DNA from: an uncultured Blautia sp.
GTDB taxonomy: Bacteria > Bacillota > Clostridia > Lachnospirales > Lachnospiraceae
DNA length: 5,923 bases
Assembly (NCBI GenBank): GCA_900547615.1
Contig: URHH01000150.1
Coordinates: 1-5,923 of the forward strand
Direction: 5' to 3'
Part shown: positions 1 through 5,923 of the stretch, in pieces
Numbering within the stretch: the stretch's first letter is position 1
How the letters are laid out: each line of letters starts with the position of its first letter
Notes under the pieces: generated by a model
Databases searched by the model: none
Told to the model about the DNA's origin: nothing
What the model saw: the letters and a program-made list of their open reading frames with translations, nothing else
Position numbers and translations under genes: made by a program

Positions 1-91
1 AACCATCATCTCCTCCGCCAACGTCTCCGCCGCCAGAACCATCATCTCCTCCGCCAACGTCTCCGCCGCCAGAACCATCATCTCCTCCGCC
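1..91 (-). repeat. 36-bp in-frame tandem repeat in the LCP tail
   Basis: Bases 1-36 and 37-72 are identical and 73-91 repeat the first 19 bases, so at least 2.5 copies are present and the array probably extends beyond the left edge. Each unit encodes GGGDDGSGGGDV on the minus strand. The period is a multiple of three, so copy-number change would lengthen or shorten the tail without breaking the frame. The unit has two related halves, each containing a GGNGGAGA-like core, which suggests it grew from a shorter repeat. It is likely a flexible extracellular linker. Confidence 0.93.
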
Positions 92-1285
92 CTGGTCTGG
101 ATTGTAATCAGGTTCGTAATCAGGCTCATATCCCGTATCTCCATCGTCTGTTGAAGGAGCCTGCCATACAAAATCGTCCTGCGTTGTATCTTCTTCTACA
201 ACAGGCGCAGTATCCACAATATTTTCTTCTCCGCCTACAATCTCAAGAATTTTTTCACTTCTCTCTTTTACAGTTGCACTTGGAGTATATACTACGTCCT
301 CACCGTACAGATATTTATGGAGCGCGATTACATTCGATTCCAAAGAAGTCGGTACAATTACGCTTCCCTTTACATTTGCAAACTTATACTCCATCGGGAA
401 ACCGGTTGTCTCTCCTATGCTGTATCCGATAACGGAAGGAGCAAGTGCAAGTATCTCATTTTTTGTGAGAGAAGTCTGTACCATTGGAAAAACATCGTCC
501 ATTACTTTGAAAAGAGTACTTAATCCTGCAGATTTCGCTTTCATAAAGAGCATCTGAATCACTCTTCTCTGTCTCTCCGTACGTCCCATATCAAGGCTGG
601 CTGTATAACGGATACGACAGTAGGAAGTTACCTGTACGCCGTTCAGATGGTAAGTTCCGATAATCTCCTCCTGATTTTCTGGTGCAGGATCCGGCTTTTC
701 AACTGGGGTAAAGCTCTTTCCTGTCTCTTCTGCAGTTTCCACACTGTAATTGTTCATATGCTCAATTTCCGCATAAGAGAGAGGAATATCAAGACCGCCC
801 ATAGCGTCCACCGCTTCTGTCAGCGCATTGAAGTCAACTGTTGCATAATCCTTAATATCAAGATCAAGGTTTGTATTCAATGCAGAAATCGCCTGCTCTG
901 GTCCGCCATAAGCATAGGCCGCATTAATTTTTGTGTATGTGTCATCTCCTACATTTAACAGAGTATCTCTATAGAGAGATACCAGTTTTACTTCTTTCGT
1001 GTCGTTATTGACGCTGGCGATAATCATGGTATCGCTGTTTTCTGCTCCGAGAGCTGCATTTTTATCTCTGTGGTCGATTCCAAAGAGAGCGTATGTGGTA
1101 TACCCAGTCATTTCCGGTGCTTCTTCGTTTACAAGAATCTTTTCTTCGTCCAGAACCGGCTGCTCAATTTTATCGAGTTTCGACGAAATCTGTCCGTAAA
1201 TATACAGACCACCGATAAACACCAACAGCACGATAATTTCAAGAACAAATAAAAATTTTTTCTTTTTTCTTCCTGGTTTTGACAT
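1..1285 (-). CDS. LCP (LytR-CpsA-Psr) family glycopolymer transferase, C-terminus cut by window edge
   Basis: LCP enzymes sit outside the membrane and move undecaprenyl-pyrophosphate-linked glycopolymers onto peptidoglycan. I translated 428 codons from the ATG at 1285 without a stop; the gene continues past position 1. Residues 1-10 are basic (KPGRKKKK) and 11-30 form one transmembrane anchor, giving an N-in, C-out topology. The LCP domain spans about 62-260: FGIDHRD (68-74), SDT (84-86), SLYRDT (103-108, usually SIPRDT), KINAAYAYGG (119-128), CRIRY (223-227) and DMGRTERQRR (232-241). These contain the Asp/Arg/Gln positions known to bind the lipid pyrophosphate in this family. After a further folded stretch to about 350 the tail becomes acidic, then has three [EN]PD[YQ] repeats (387-398), then Gly/Asp repeats. 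An AAAAGGGG ribosome site lies six bases before the ATG, overlapping the end of the upstream phosphotransferase gene, so the two are probably co-transcribed. The family call is firm; the polymer attached is unknown. Confidence 0.93.
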   Translation of the reverse strand, partial: MSKPGRKKKKFLFVLEIIVLLVFIGGLYIYGQISSKLDKIEQPVLDEEKILVNEEAPEMTGYTTYALFGIDHRDKNAALGAENSDTMIIASVNNDTKEVKLVSLYRDTLLNVGDDTYTKINAAYAYGGPEQAISALNTNLDLDIKDYATVDFNALTEAVDAMGGLDIPLSYAEIEHMNNYSVETAEETGKSFTPVEKPDPAPENQEEIIGTYHLNGVQVTSYCRIRYTASLDMGRTERQRRVIQMLFMKAKSAGLSTLFKVMDDVFPMVQTSLTKNEILALAPSVIGYSIGETTGFPMEYKFANVKGSVIVPTSLESNVIALHKYLYGEDVVYTPSATVKERSEKILEIVGGEENIVDTAPVVEEDTTQDDFVWQAPSTDDGDTGYEPDYEPDYNPDQGGGDDGSGGGDVGGGDDGSGGGDVGGGDDG

Positions 1286-1297
1286 TTTTTTCCCCTT

Positions 1298-2701
1298 TTA
1301 ATATGCGTTCTTATTGATAAAGCCTTTAAATACCGTAAGGAACATGATTTTTATATCAAATCCAATGCTCCAGTTCTCAATGTAATACAAATCGCACTCG
1401 ATTCTCTTACGGATTGAGGTATCTCCTCTGTAACCATTTACCTGCGCCCAGCCTGTAAGACCCGGCCGAACCTGATGCTTGACCATGTAGCGCGGAATTT
1501 CTTCTCTGAATTTTTCCACAAAAAACGGCCGCTCCGGTCTTGGACCTACAAGGCTCATGTCGCCCTTTAAAATATTGAAAAGCTGAGGAAGCTCATCAAT
1601 GCTTGTCCTGCGCATGAATTTCCCGATTCCCGTCACACGGGGGTCATTCTTCCTGGTCCATGCCTTCTTCTCTTCTGATTCCGGCTGCACCTCCATAGAA
1701 CGGAACTTATACATCCAAAACGTTTTATTGTGAAGTCCCACCCTTTCCTGCTTATAAATAAGCGGACCAGGAGATGTAAGCTTGATCAGGATACACATCA
1801 GAAGCATAACCGGCGATGACACGATAATTCCCACTATAGAGCCCACAACATCCATCGCTCTCTTTACAAGGGCATTAAACGTATTGCTTAAAGGCACATA
1901 GCGGATATTGATAACGGGAAGTCCCTGTATGTCCTCTGTATATGGCTTCGTCGGAATAATCTTATTATAGTCCGGAATAAATTTTGTGTGTACTCCTGAC
2001 TTTTCACAAAGCGTCACTATCTCCTCCAGGCGATAATACTGGTTCAGTCCCAGGGTAATGGCAATTTCGTCGAGACTGCTCACGGGAAGAATCACCATAA
2101 GATTTGCAATTCTTCCAATTACTTTTACATTCTTGTACATGGTTCCCGCCGGAACATTATCGTCCAGGATTCCCCTCACTGTATATCCCCACTGAGGATT
2201 CTGCTGAATTCTGTCGATATACTCCTCTGCTGCCCGGCTGTATCCCACAAGAAGAACCTGCTTCTGATTCAGACCTTTTTTTCTCATGTCACGGAGGATG
2301 TAAAAAATAAACATTCTCACCGCCCATTCCAGGCAGATGTTTATCACATAAAAAATACCAAAGGTCACACGGGAAAAGTTCCCCTCTTCTACATAATAAA
2401 GAACAAACATGATGATCAGAAATCCAAGGGTATTCGCCTTGATTATGTTTGCCAGCACAAGACGGCGGCCCTGCATCCGAATCGGCTCGTACAGTGTAAA
2501 AGCCTGGTACAAAAGCAGGTATCCCGGAATAATCATAAGCAGGAGTATCATGTACTCTTCAAAGGTCTTAGACGTTGTGGCAGAATCTGCCAGCGGACCT
2601 ACAAAGCGGAAAAACCATGCAAAAATATAAGAAAATGCAATTACAACAATATCTATCGCTACGTGGAGGCGAGTGAAATTTTTCTGATTGTCTTTAATCA
2701 A
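1298..2701 (-). CDS. Polyprenyl-phosphate sugar-1-phosphotransferase (WbaP/WcaJ type, initiating enzyme)
   Basis: This integral membrane enzyme moves a sugar-1-phosphate from a UDP-sugar to undecaprenyl phosphate, the first step of glycan assembly. At 467 residues it is the normal long form. Four N-terminal hydrophobic segments lie at about 14-33, 50-70, 88-104 and 112-136. A Rossmann-like domain follows (VLLVGYSRAAEE, 149-160). The catalytic C-terminal domain begins at about 277. It has a hydrophobic re-entrant helix with Ser-Pro at 296-297, then QERVG (318-322), KFRSM (332-336), DPRVT (353-357), SIDELPQLFNILKGDMSLVGPRPE (367-390) and RPGLTGWAQVNG (412-423). D369-E370 match the catalytic Asp-Glu pair of this superfamily. 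Translation starts at a TTG, supported by a strong AGAGGTGG site six bases upstream; no in-frame ATG precedes it before a stop. Its TAA is 12 bases from the LCP start. The sugar (glucose, galactose or other) cannot be told from sequence. Confidence 0.95.
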   Translation of the reverse strand: MIKDNQKNFTRLHVAIDIVVIAFSYIFAWFFRFVGPLADSATTSKTFEEYMILLLMIIPGYLLLYQAFTLYEPIRMQGRRLVLANIIKANTLGFLIIMFVLYYVEEGNFSRVTFGIFYVINICLEWAVRMFIFYILRDMRKKGLNQKQVLLVGYSRAAEEYIDRIQQNPQWGYTVRGILDDNVPAGTMYKNVKVIGRIANLMVILPVSSLDEIAITLGLNQYYRLEEIVTLCEKSGVHTKFIPDYNKIIPTKPYTEDIQGLPVINIRYVPLSNTFNALVKRAMDVVGSIVGIIVSSPVMLLMCILIKLTSPGPLIYKQERVGLHNKTFWMYKFRSMEVQPESEEKKAWTRKNDPRVTGIGKFMRRTSIDELPQLFNILKGDMSLVGPRPERPFFVEKFREEIPRYMVKHQVRPGLTGWAQVNGYRGDTSIRKRIECDLYYIENWSIGFDIKIMFLTVFKGFINKNAY

Positions 2702-2707
2702 TTCCAG

Positions 2708-2715
2708 CCACCTCT
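2708..2715 (-). promoter_or_regulatory. Ribosome binding site that fixes the TTG start of the phosphotransferase
   Basis: On the minus strand AGAGGTGG sits six bases before the TTG at 2701-2699. The only nearby ATG (2726-2724) is in another frame and reaches a stop after ten codons. The reading frame of the phosphotransferase is closed upstream by a TGA at 2725-2723. The ribosome site therefore decides for TTG. Confidence 0.8.
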
Positions 2716-2735
2716 GTTTTAATCATTGCCTCTAT

Positions 2736-2762
2736 ATTATAATATGAAACACATAAATGCAA
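2736..2762 (-). promoter_or_regulatory. Possible internal promoter before the phosphotransferase
   Basis: The 92-base gap before the phosphotransferase contains a perfect minus-strand TATAAT (2741-2736). The best -35 candidate is TTGCAT (2762-2757), which matches consensus only at TTG and gives a short 15-base spacer. Transcription would start near 2729, leaving a leader of about 28 bases with the ribosome site. The gap is AT-rich, so a chance -10 is possible. If real, the phosphotransferase and LCP genes could be expressed apart from the upstream glycosyltransferases. No terminator is visible in the gap, so read-through is also expected. Confidence 0.4.
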
Positions 2763-2793
2763 TAAAAATTCTGTAAATTTTCCCAAAGCGCTT

Positions 2794-3741
2794 TTAAAAA
2801 CGCCGGAATATGTTGATCCACAGTTCCCATTGTATCCTGCAGTATGCCGGGAAATGCTTCAAAGCAAGCGGAACTTTTCTGCCTTTTGCGCTTAACTGAA
2901 ACCCGTTTTTAATTCCTGCCAGATACTCTCTCCCGTATCCCTTCAGGCAGAAAAACAGGATTTTCATTCCAAATCCCACAAGCAGGAAAGGGAGATTTAA
3001 AATAATCTGCAAAAGCGGCATATTTTTATAGATCATATAAATATTATTTCTGGAAGAATAACGGATCTTAAACTGATTATAACGGGAACCGCTTGTTCCG
3101 CTTCCCACATGATATACGACTGCACCGGGAATATACCAGTTTTCATAACCGTAAATACGCGCCCGGTATCCCACGTCCAGATCTTCCAGATAGGCAAAAT
3201 GCTCGTCGTCAAAATATCCGATCTTTTCAAATATTTTTTTTCTGTAAATAGCAGCCCCTGCGCAGGAAGAAAAAATCTTTTTCTCTTTATCGTAATGCTC
3301 CGCAGCCTTCCCTTTTCCTCCCGCAAACGCCCAGCCAAGCGCGCAGTAATAATTGCCTCCGTCGTCCATCTTATCTCTGTCATGAAACTGGATCATCTTC
3401 GCCTGGCAGGAAAACGCTTTTTTGTGCCTCTGGATCCCTTCCACCATTTCTTTCAGAAAATCAGGCTCCACCTCCGTGTCGTTATTTAAAAGCAGCACAT
3501 AGGGAGCTCTGGCAGCCCGGATTCCCTCGTTTACAGCTCTGGAAAATCCAAAGTTATCAGAAAGCTCAATAATATGGACCCAGGAATACTGAGAAGCCAC
3601 AAAAGCACAGCTTCCGTCTGTAGAACCATTATCCACCAGGATCACTTCAAAATTTTTCATACTCTGACGTTCCAGACTGGAAAGAACTCCTTCCAGATAC
3701 GCCAGCCCGTTAAAATTGGGAATAACAACTGATACTTCCAT
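2794..3741 (-). CDS. GT2 family glycosyltransferase (rhamnosyltransferase-like, single domain)
   Basis: This is a 315-residue inverting GT-A glycosyltransferase, probably adding one sugar to a lipid-linked glycan at the cytoplasmic membrane face. The fold starts at once: VSVVIPNFNG (3-12), the nucleotide-binding VDNGSTDGS (36-44), NFGFSRAVNEG (63-73) and the metal/sugar-nucleotide motif LLNNDTEV (84-91). The acceptor side has CAGAAIYRK (160-168), GYFDDEHFAYLEDLDVGYR with the likely base in E186-D187/D189, HVGSGTSG (211-218) and SRNN (230-233). The layout resembles the WbbL-type rhamnosyltransferase group, but specificity is inferred only by family style. A hydrophobic stretch at about 243-266 may bind the membrane. 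The ATG at 3741 has GAAGGG seven bases upstream, lying inside the last codons of the preceding gene; only three bases separate the two genes, so translational coupling is likely. Confidence 0.93.
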   Translation of the reverse strand: MEVSVVIPNFNGLAYLEGVLSSLERQSMKNFEVILVDNGSTDGSCAFVASQYSWVHIIELSDNFGFSRAVNEGIRAARAPYVLLLNNDTEVEPDFLKEMVEGIQRHKKAFSCQAKMIQFHDRDKMDDGGNYYCALGWAFAGGKGKAAEHYDKEKKIFSSCAGAAIYRKKIFEKIGYFDDEHFAYLEDLDVGYRARIYGYENWYIPGAVVYHVGSGTSGSRYNQFKIRYSSRNNIYMIYKNMPLLQIILNLPFLLVGFGMKILFFCLKGYGREYLAGIKNGFQLSAKGRKVPLALKHFPAYCRIQWELWINIFRRF

Positions 3742-3744
3742 TCT

Positions 3745-5604
3745 TTATCCCTTCTTGTTTCCCATTCCCGGAAGCGGCTTCAAAGAATAATTCCACTTGG
3801 TAAGAGAAAGATTTTTATTATAATACGGGTCTCCGTTTTTCAGAATGTCAATCCAGTGACACCGCATATATTCAATTTCTGTCTGGAAACGGCGCACCTT
3901 TTCTTTTGAATCCTCCGCGCCCCTTGTTTTTGATTCCATATGATAAAGCTGCACATATGGGTCGTATACAACAAGACTTCCCGCTTTATTTATTTTCAGA
4001 CATAAATCCACATCATTAAAGGCTACGGAAAGCTCCTCCGTAAAACCGCCCACTTCATCAAAAACCTGTTTTTTTGCTATCATGCAGGCTGCAGTTACAG
4101 CGCTCATATCCTGAAGAAGCGATGCCTTGTGAAGATAGCCTGTGCGGTTTGCCGGCATATCCACAAACATATGCCCTGCAATTCCTCCGATTCCTATGAC
4201 GCAGCCGGCATGCTGAATGGTATTATCAGGATAGAGGAGCTTGACACCCGCCGCCCCCACTTCTTTTCTCTGACAAAGCCCCACAAGCTCTGTAAGCCAG
4301 TCCGGTGTGATCACCGTCACATCGTTATTCAGAAACAGGAGAAACTCTCCTTTTGCATGAGCAGCGCCAAAATTATTGATGGCAGAATAGTTAAACTCCT
4401 TCTTCCACCTTAAAAGGCGCACGCCTTTTTGAGAGATTTCTTTGTAATACCGGAAAATTTCCTCCGATGTACTGTTGTTTTCCACAACTATGATCTCATA
4501 ATTTCTGTACGTTGTTTTTTCCCATATGGAATTTAAGCATGCTTCCAGAGATTCTTTTTCATCCTTATTTGGAATAATAATAGAAACAAGAGGTTCTCCC
4601 TTTACCGGGTATTTTACTCTGTAAAATCCAAGGTCAGGAGTATGGCTGACCTCTCCTTCTGTGCCTGTACGCTTTAAATGCGCCTCTATTGCCCGCTTCC
4701 CTGCTTCAAAGGCGTACATCTTGCTTGCGGGATTATCTGCTGTTGACTCTTTGTGGGTTCTCCAGTGATACAGAATTTCCGGTATGTGAAGGATTTTGCG
4801 CGCTTCTTCTGCGCACCGGAAAATAAAATCATAATCCTGTGCTCCGTCGAATTCTTTTCGGAAACCTCCCACCTTCTCCACTATTTCTCTCCGTACTGTA
4901 AAGAAATGACAGATATAATTGTTGGAACGTAGAAGATCCAGATTAAAATCCGGCTTTAAATGCGGCTGAAAATGTTCTTTTAAATCTGTCGTCACCTTAT
5001 CCTCATCTGTGTAAACCACATCTGCCTCCGGATTTTTTTCCAGAGCAAGGGCGATTTCATATAAAGCATTTGGAGCGAGAAGGTCATCATGGTCGAGAAG
5101 CCCTATAAACTGTCCCTTTGCCATGCGAAACGCCGCGTTTGTATTCTCAGCAATTCCCAGATTTTCTTTCAGATTCTCGTGCCGGATACGGCTGTCTTTT
5201 TTTTCGTATTCTTCTAAAACAGCTTCCATCTCTTTATCGTCCGGACTTCCGTTTGCAATACAAAGCTCCCAGCCCTCATATGTCTGTGCAATCAGGGAAT
5301 CCAGCATCTGTCTCAAAAAAAGCGGAGGCGTATGATATGCCGGAACAACCACGCTGATAAGAGGCGCGTTTAAAAATTTCCTCTTTCTCTGGCGGTTTAA
5401 AGTTTCCTCATCTGGTACATACGCTTCATACCAGGGTTCATAAGGAACCTCCTCCGGCTCAAACCTCTCGTGAAGACGAATCCAGAATTCCTTTATTCCA
5501 TAATGCTTCAGATAGCGGAATCCCTTTTGAATTGTATAAGGAGAAAGCTTTTTCAACATTTTACTCCACTGTATCTTTCCCCCTGTATTGCTGCCTTTTC
5601 CCAT
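3745..5604 (-). CDS. Two-domain GT2 family glycosyltransferase
   Basis: This 619-residue protein carries two GT-A domains in tandem and probably adds two sugars or builds an alternating unit at the cytoplasmic side. After a charged N-terminal region of about 80 residues, domain 1 has PLISVVVPAYHTPP (81-94), GLLDHDD with the DxD-type motif (168-174), YTDEDKV (198-204), FDGAQDYDFIFR (252-263) and HWRTHKEST (280-288). Domain 2 has PLVSIIIPNKDE (338-349), VVENNST (373-379), FLLFLNNDVTV (421-431), GGFTEELSVAFNDVDLCLK (519-537) and YHMESKTRG (554-562). Both domains keep their key acidic motifs, so neither looks dead, but the motifs differ (DHDD versus NNDV; QDYD versus NDVD), pointing to different donors or acceptors. 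No signal peptide or clear membrane helix is seen. The ATG at 5604 has AGAGG nine bases upstream. It is the first gene of the leftward operon. Confidence 0.94.
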   Translation of the reverse strand: MGKGSNTGGKIQWSKMLKKLSPYTIQKGFRYLKHYGIKEFWIRLHERFEPEEVPYEPWYEAYVPDEETLNRQRKRKFLNAPLISVVVPAYHTPPLFLRQMLDSLIAQTYEGWELCIANGSPDDKEMEAVLEEYEKKDSRIRHENLKENLGIAENTNAAFRMAKGQFIGLLDHDDLLAPNALYEIALALEKNPEADVVYTDEDKVTTDLKEHFQPHLKPDFNLDLLRSNNYICHFFTVRREIVEKVGGFRKEFDGAQDYDFIFRCAEEARKILHIPEILYHWRTHKESTADNPASKMYAFEAGKRAIEAHLKRTGTEGEVSHTPDLGFYRVKYPVKGEPLVSIIIPNKDEKESLEACLNSIWEKTTYRNYEIIVVENNSTSEEIFRYYKEISQKGVRLLRWKKEFNYSAINNFGAAHAKGEFLLFLNNDVTVITPDWLTELVGLCQRKEVGAAGVKLLYPDNTIQHAGCVIGIGGIAGHMFVDMPANRTGYLHKASLLQDMSAVTAACMIAKKQVFDEVGGFTEELSVAFNDVDLCLKINKAGSLVVYDPYVQLYHMESKTRGAEDSKEKVRRFQTEIEYMRCHWIDILKNGDPYYNKNLSLTKWNYSLKPLPGMGNKKG

Positions 5605-5659
5605 TTATTTTAACCTCTGACTTCTGTTTATTATTTGTTAAGAAAAAATTTATGAACTT

Positions 5660-5688
5660 ATTTTAACATTCTACTATATTTTTTGCAA
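5660..5688 (-). promoter_or_regulatory. Candidate promoter of the leftward glycan operon
   Basis: On the minus strand a -35 TTGCAA (5688-5683) is followed after exactly 17 bases by a -10 TAAAAT (5665-5660). A TGT directly before the -10 makes an extended -10 box. Transcription would begin near 5653, leaving a leader of about 49 bases before the ATG at 5604. This fits a housekeeping sigma-A promoter. The -35 hexamer is shared with the opposite promoter. Confidence 0.6.
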
Positions 5689-5712
5689 GAAAGGGAATAA
5701 ATGTGTTATACT
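5683..5712 (+). promoter_or_regulatory. Candidate promoter of the rightward secreted-protein gene
   Basis: A -35 TTGCAA (5683-5688) is followed after 18 bases by a -10 TATACT (5707-5712), preceded by TGT (5704-5706) as an extended -10 box. Transcription would start near 5719, about 38 bases before the ATG at 5757. The pattern fits sigma-A. The -35 is the same six bases used by the leftward promoter. Confidence 0.6.
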
Positions 5713-5756
5713 GAAACCTGTAGCAACTTATTTTATGAAACAACAGGAGCAGTTTT

Positions 5757-5923
5757 ATGATGAAAAGAAAAAAAAGACTGTCTGCCGCCCTTCTTGCACT
5801 GGGAATCTGCATTTCTCTGATTTCCCCGGTTCCTGCAAAGGCAGCAGAAGTGACTGAAAATACCGGAATTTCCACAAATGCCATTCCCGGCTGGCCCCAG
5901 GCACAGGATATTACATCTACGGC
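5757..5923 (+). CDS. N-terminal fragment of a secreted protein, probably D-alanyl-D-alanine carboxypeptidase
   Basis: Only 55 codons are in the window; the gene runs off the right edge. AGGAG (5745-5749) lies seven bases before the first ATG (5757), which is preferred over the ATG right after it. The protein begins with a basic n-region (MMKRKKR), a hydrophobic core (about 8-25) and an AKA-type signal peptidase site near residues 27-29, so it is exported. No lipobox is present (LGIC does not fit). The mature start, including IPGWPQAQDITST (43-55), resembles what I recall of the segment before the catalytic SxxK region in clostridial D-Ala-D-Ala carboxypeptidases, which trim peptidoglycan stem peptides. 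No catalytic motif is visible, so the export call is firm and the enzyme call is tentative. It is divergent from the glycan operon, and a cell-wall role would fit the neighbourhood. Confidence 0.7.
   Translation, partial: MMKRKKRLSAALLALGICISLISPVPAKAAEVTENTGISTNAIPGWPQAQDITST

Noticed and set aside
963..982. Inverted repeat GTATCTCT-ATAG-AGAGATAC
   Set aside because: It is fully explained by the codons of the conserved LCP motif SLYRDT, with no flanking operator or promoter context.
151..1252. Several short plus-strand open frames between 151 and 1252
   Set aside because: They lie antisense to the continuous LCP frame, have no family motifs and no good ribosome sites; they are shadows of that gene.
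2785..2800. AAAGCGCTTT palindrome followed by T/A runs as a terminator after the single-domain glycosyltransferase
   Set aside because: It overlaps the stop codon, has no loop and no proper U-tract downstream on the minus strand, so it cannot form an intrinsic terminator.
3033..3383. A 116-codon minus-strand frame inside the single-domain glycosyltransferase
   Set aside because: It is an alternative frame of the same strand inside a gene whose motifs are clear; the peptide has no motif.
4412..4430. Terminator-like hairpin AAAAGGC-GCAC-GCCTTTTT
   Set aside because: It lies in mid-gene within domain 2 of the two-domain glycosyltransferase, encodes ordinary residues (KGVRLL), and the stem has only three GC pairs.
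5799..5813. Possible lipoprotein signal at LGIC in the rightward gene
   Set aside because: Isoleucine precedes the cysteine, which breaks the lipobox, and a standard AKA cleavage site lies further on.
5663..5884. A 73-codon minus-strand frame across the right intergenic region
   Set aside because: It is antisense to the signal peptide of the rightward gene and covers both promoters; it has no recognisable domain.

Overview
The window looks like part of a cell-wall glycopolymer or exopolysaccharide locus from a low-to-moderate GC Gram-positive bacterium. It most resembles Clostridia, and Lachnospiraceae in particular. This is inferred from strong AGGAGG-like ribosome sites, a TTG start, sigma-A type promoters with TGn extended -10 boxes, an LCP-family anchoring protein and protein style; no database search was possible. 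Almost every base is coding. There is no RNA gene, insertion sequence, CRISPR array or convincing terminator.

Right to left on the minus strand are four genes in one direction. The first (5604-3745) is a 619-residue protein with two GT2 glycosyltransferase domains. Three bases later comes a 315-residue GT2 glycosyltransferase (3741-2794). After a 92-base gap holding a possible internal promoter comes a 467-residue polyprenyl-phosphate sugar phosphotransferase of the WbaP/WcaJ type (2701-1298, TTG start). Twelve bases later comes an LCP (LytR-CpsA-Psr) protein (1285 to beyond position 1), whose C-terminal tail runs off the left edge in a 36-bp tandem repeat. No complete open reading frame with a stop exists for this last gene inside the window, so a simple ORF listing misses it.

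At the right edge, on the plus strand, the first 55 codons of a secreted protein begin at 5757. They carry a clear signal peptide, and the mature N-terminus resembles clostridial D-alanyl-D-alanine carboxypeptidases. The 152-base divergent intergenic region has one candidate promoter in each direction. The two appear to share a single palindromic TTGCAA hexamer as their -35 box.

Together the genes describe a plausible path. The phosphotransferase loads the first sugar phosphate onto undecaprenyl phosphate, the three GT2 domains add further sugars on the cytoplasmic face, and the LCP protein transfers the finished lipid-linked polymer to peptidoglycan outside the cell. The export and polymerisation genes are not in the window. 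I found no clear evidence of a wholly new system. The most unusual signals are the shared -35 box and the repeat tail of the LCP protein.
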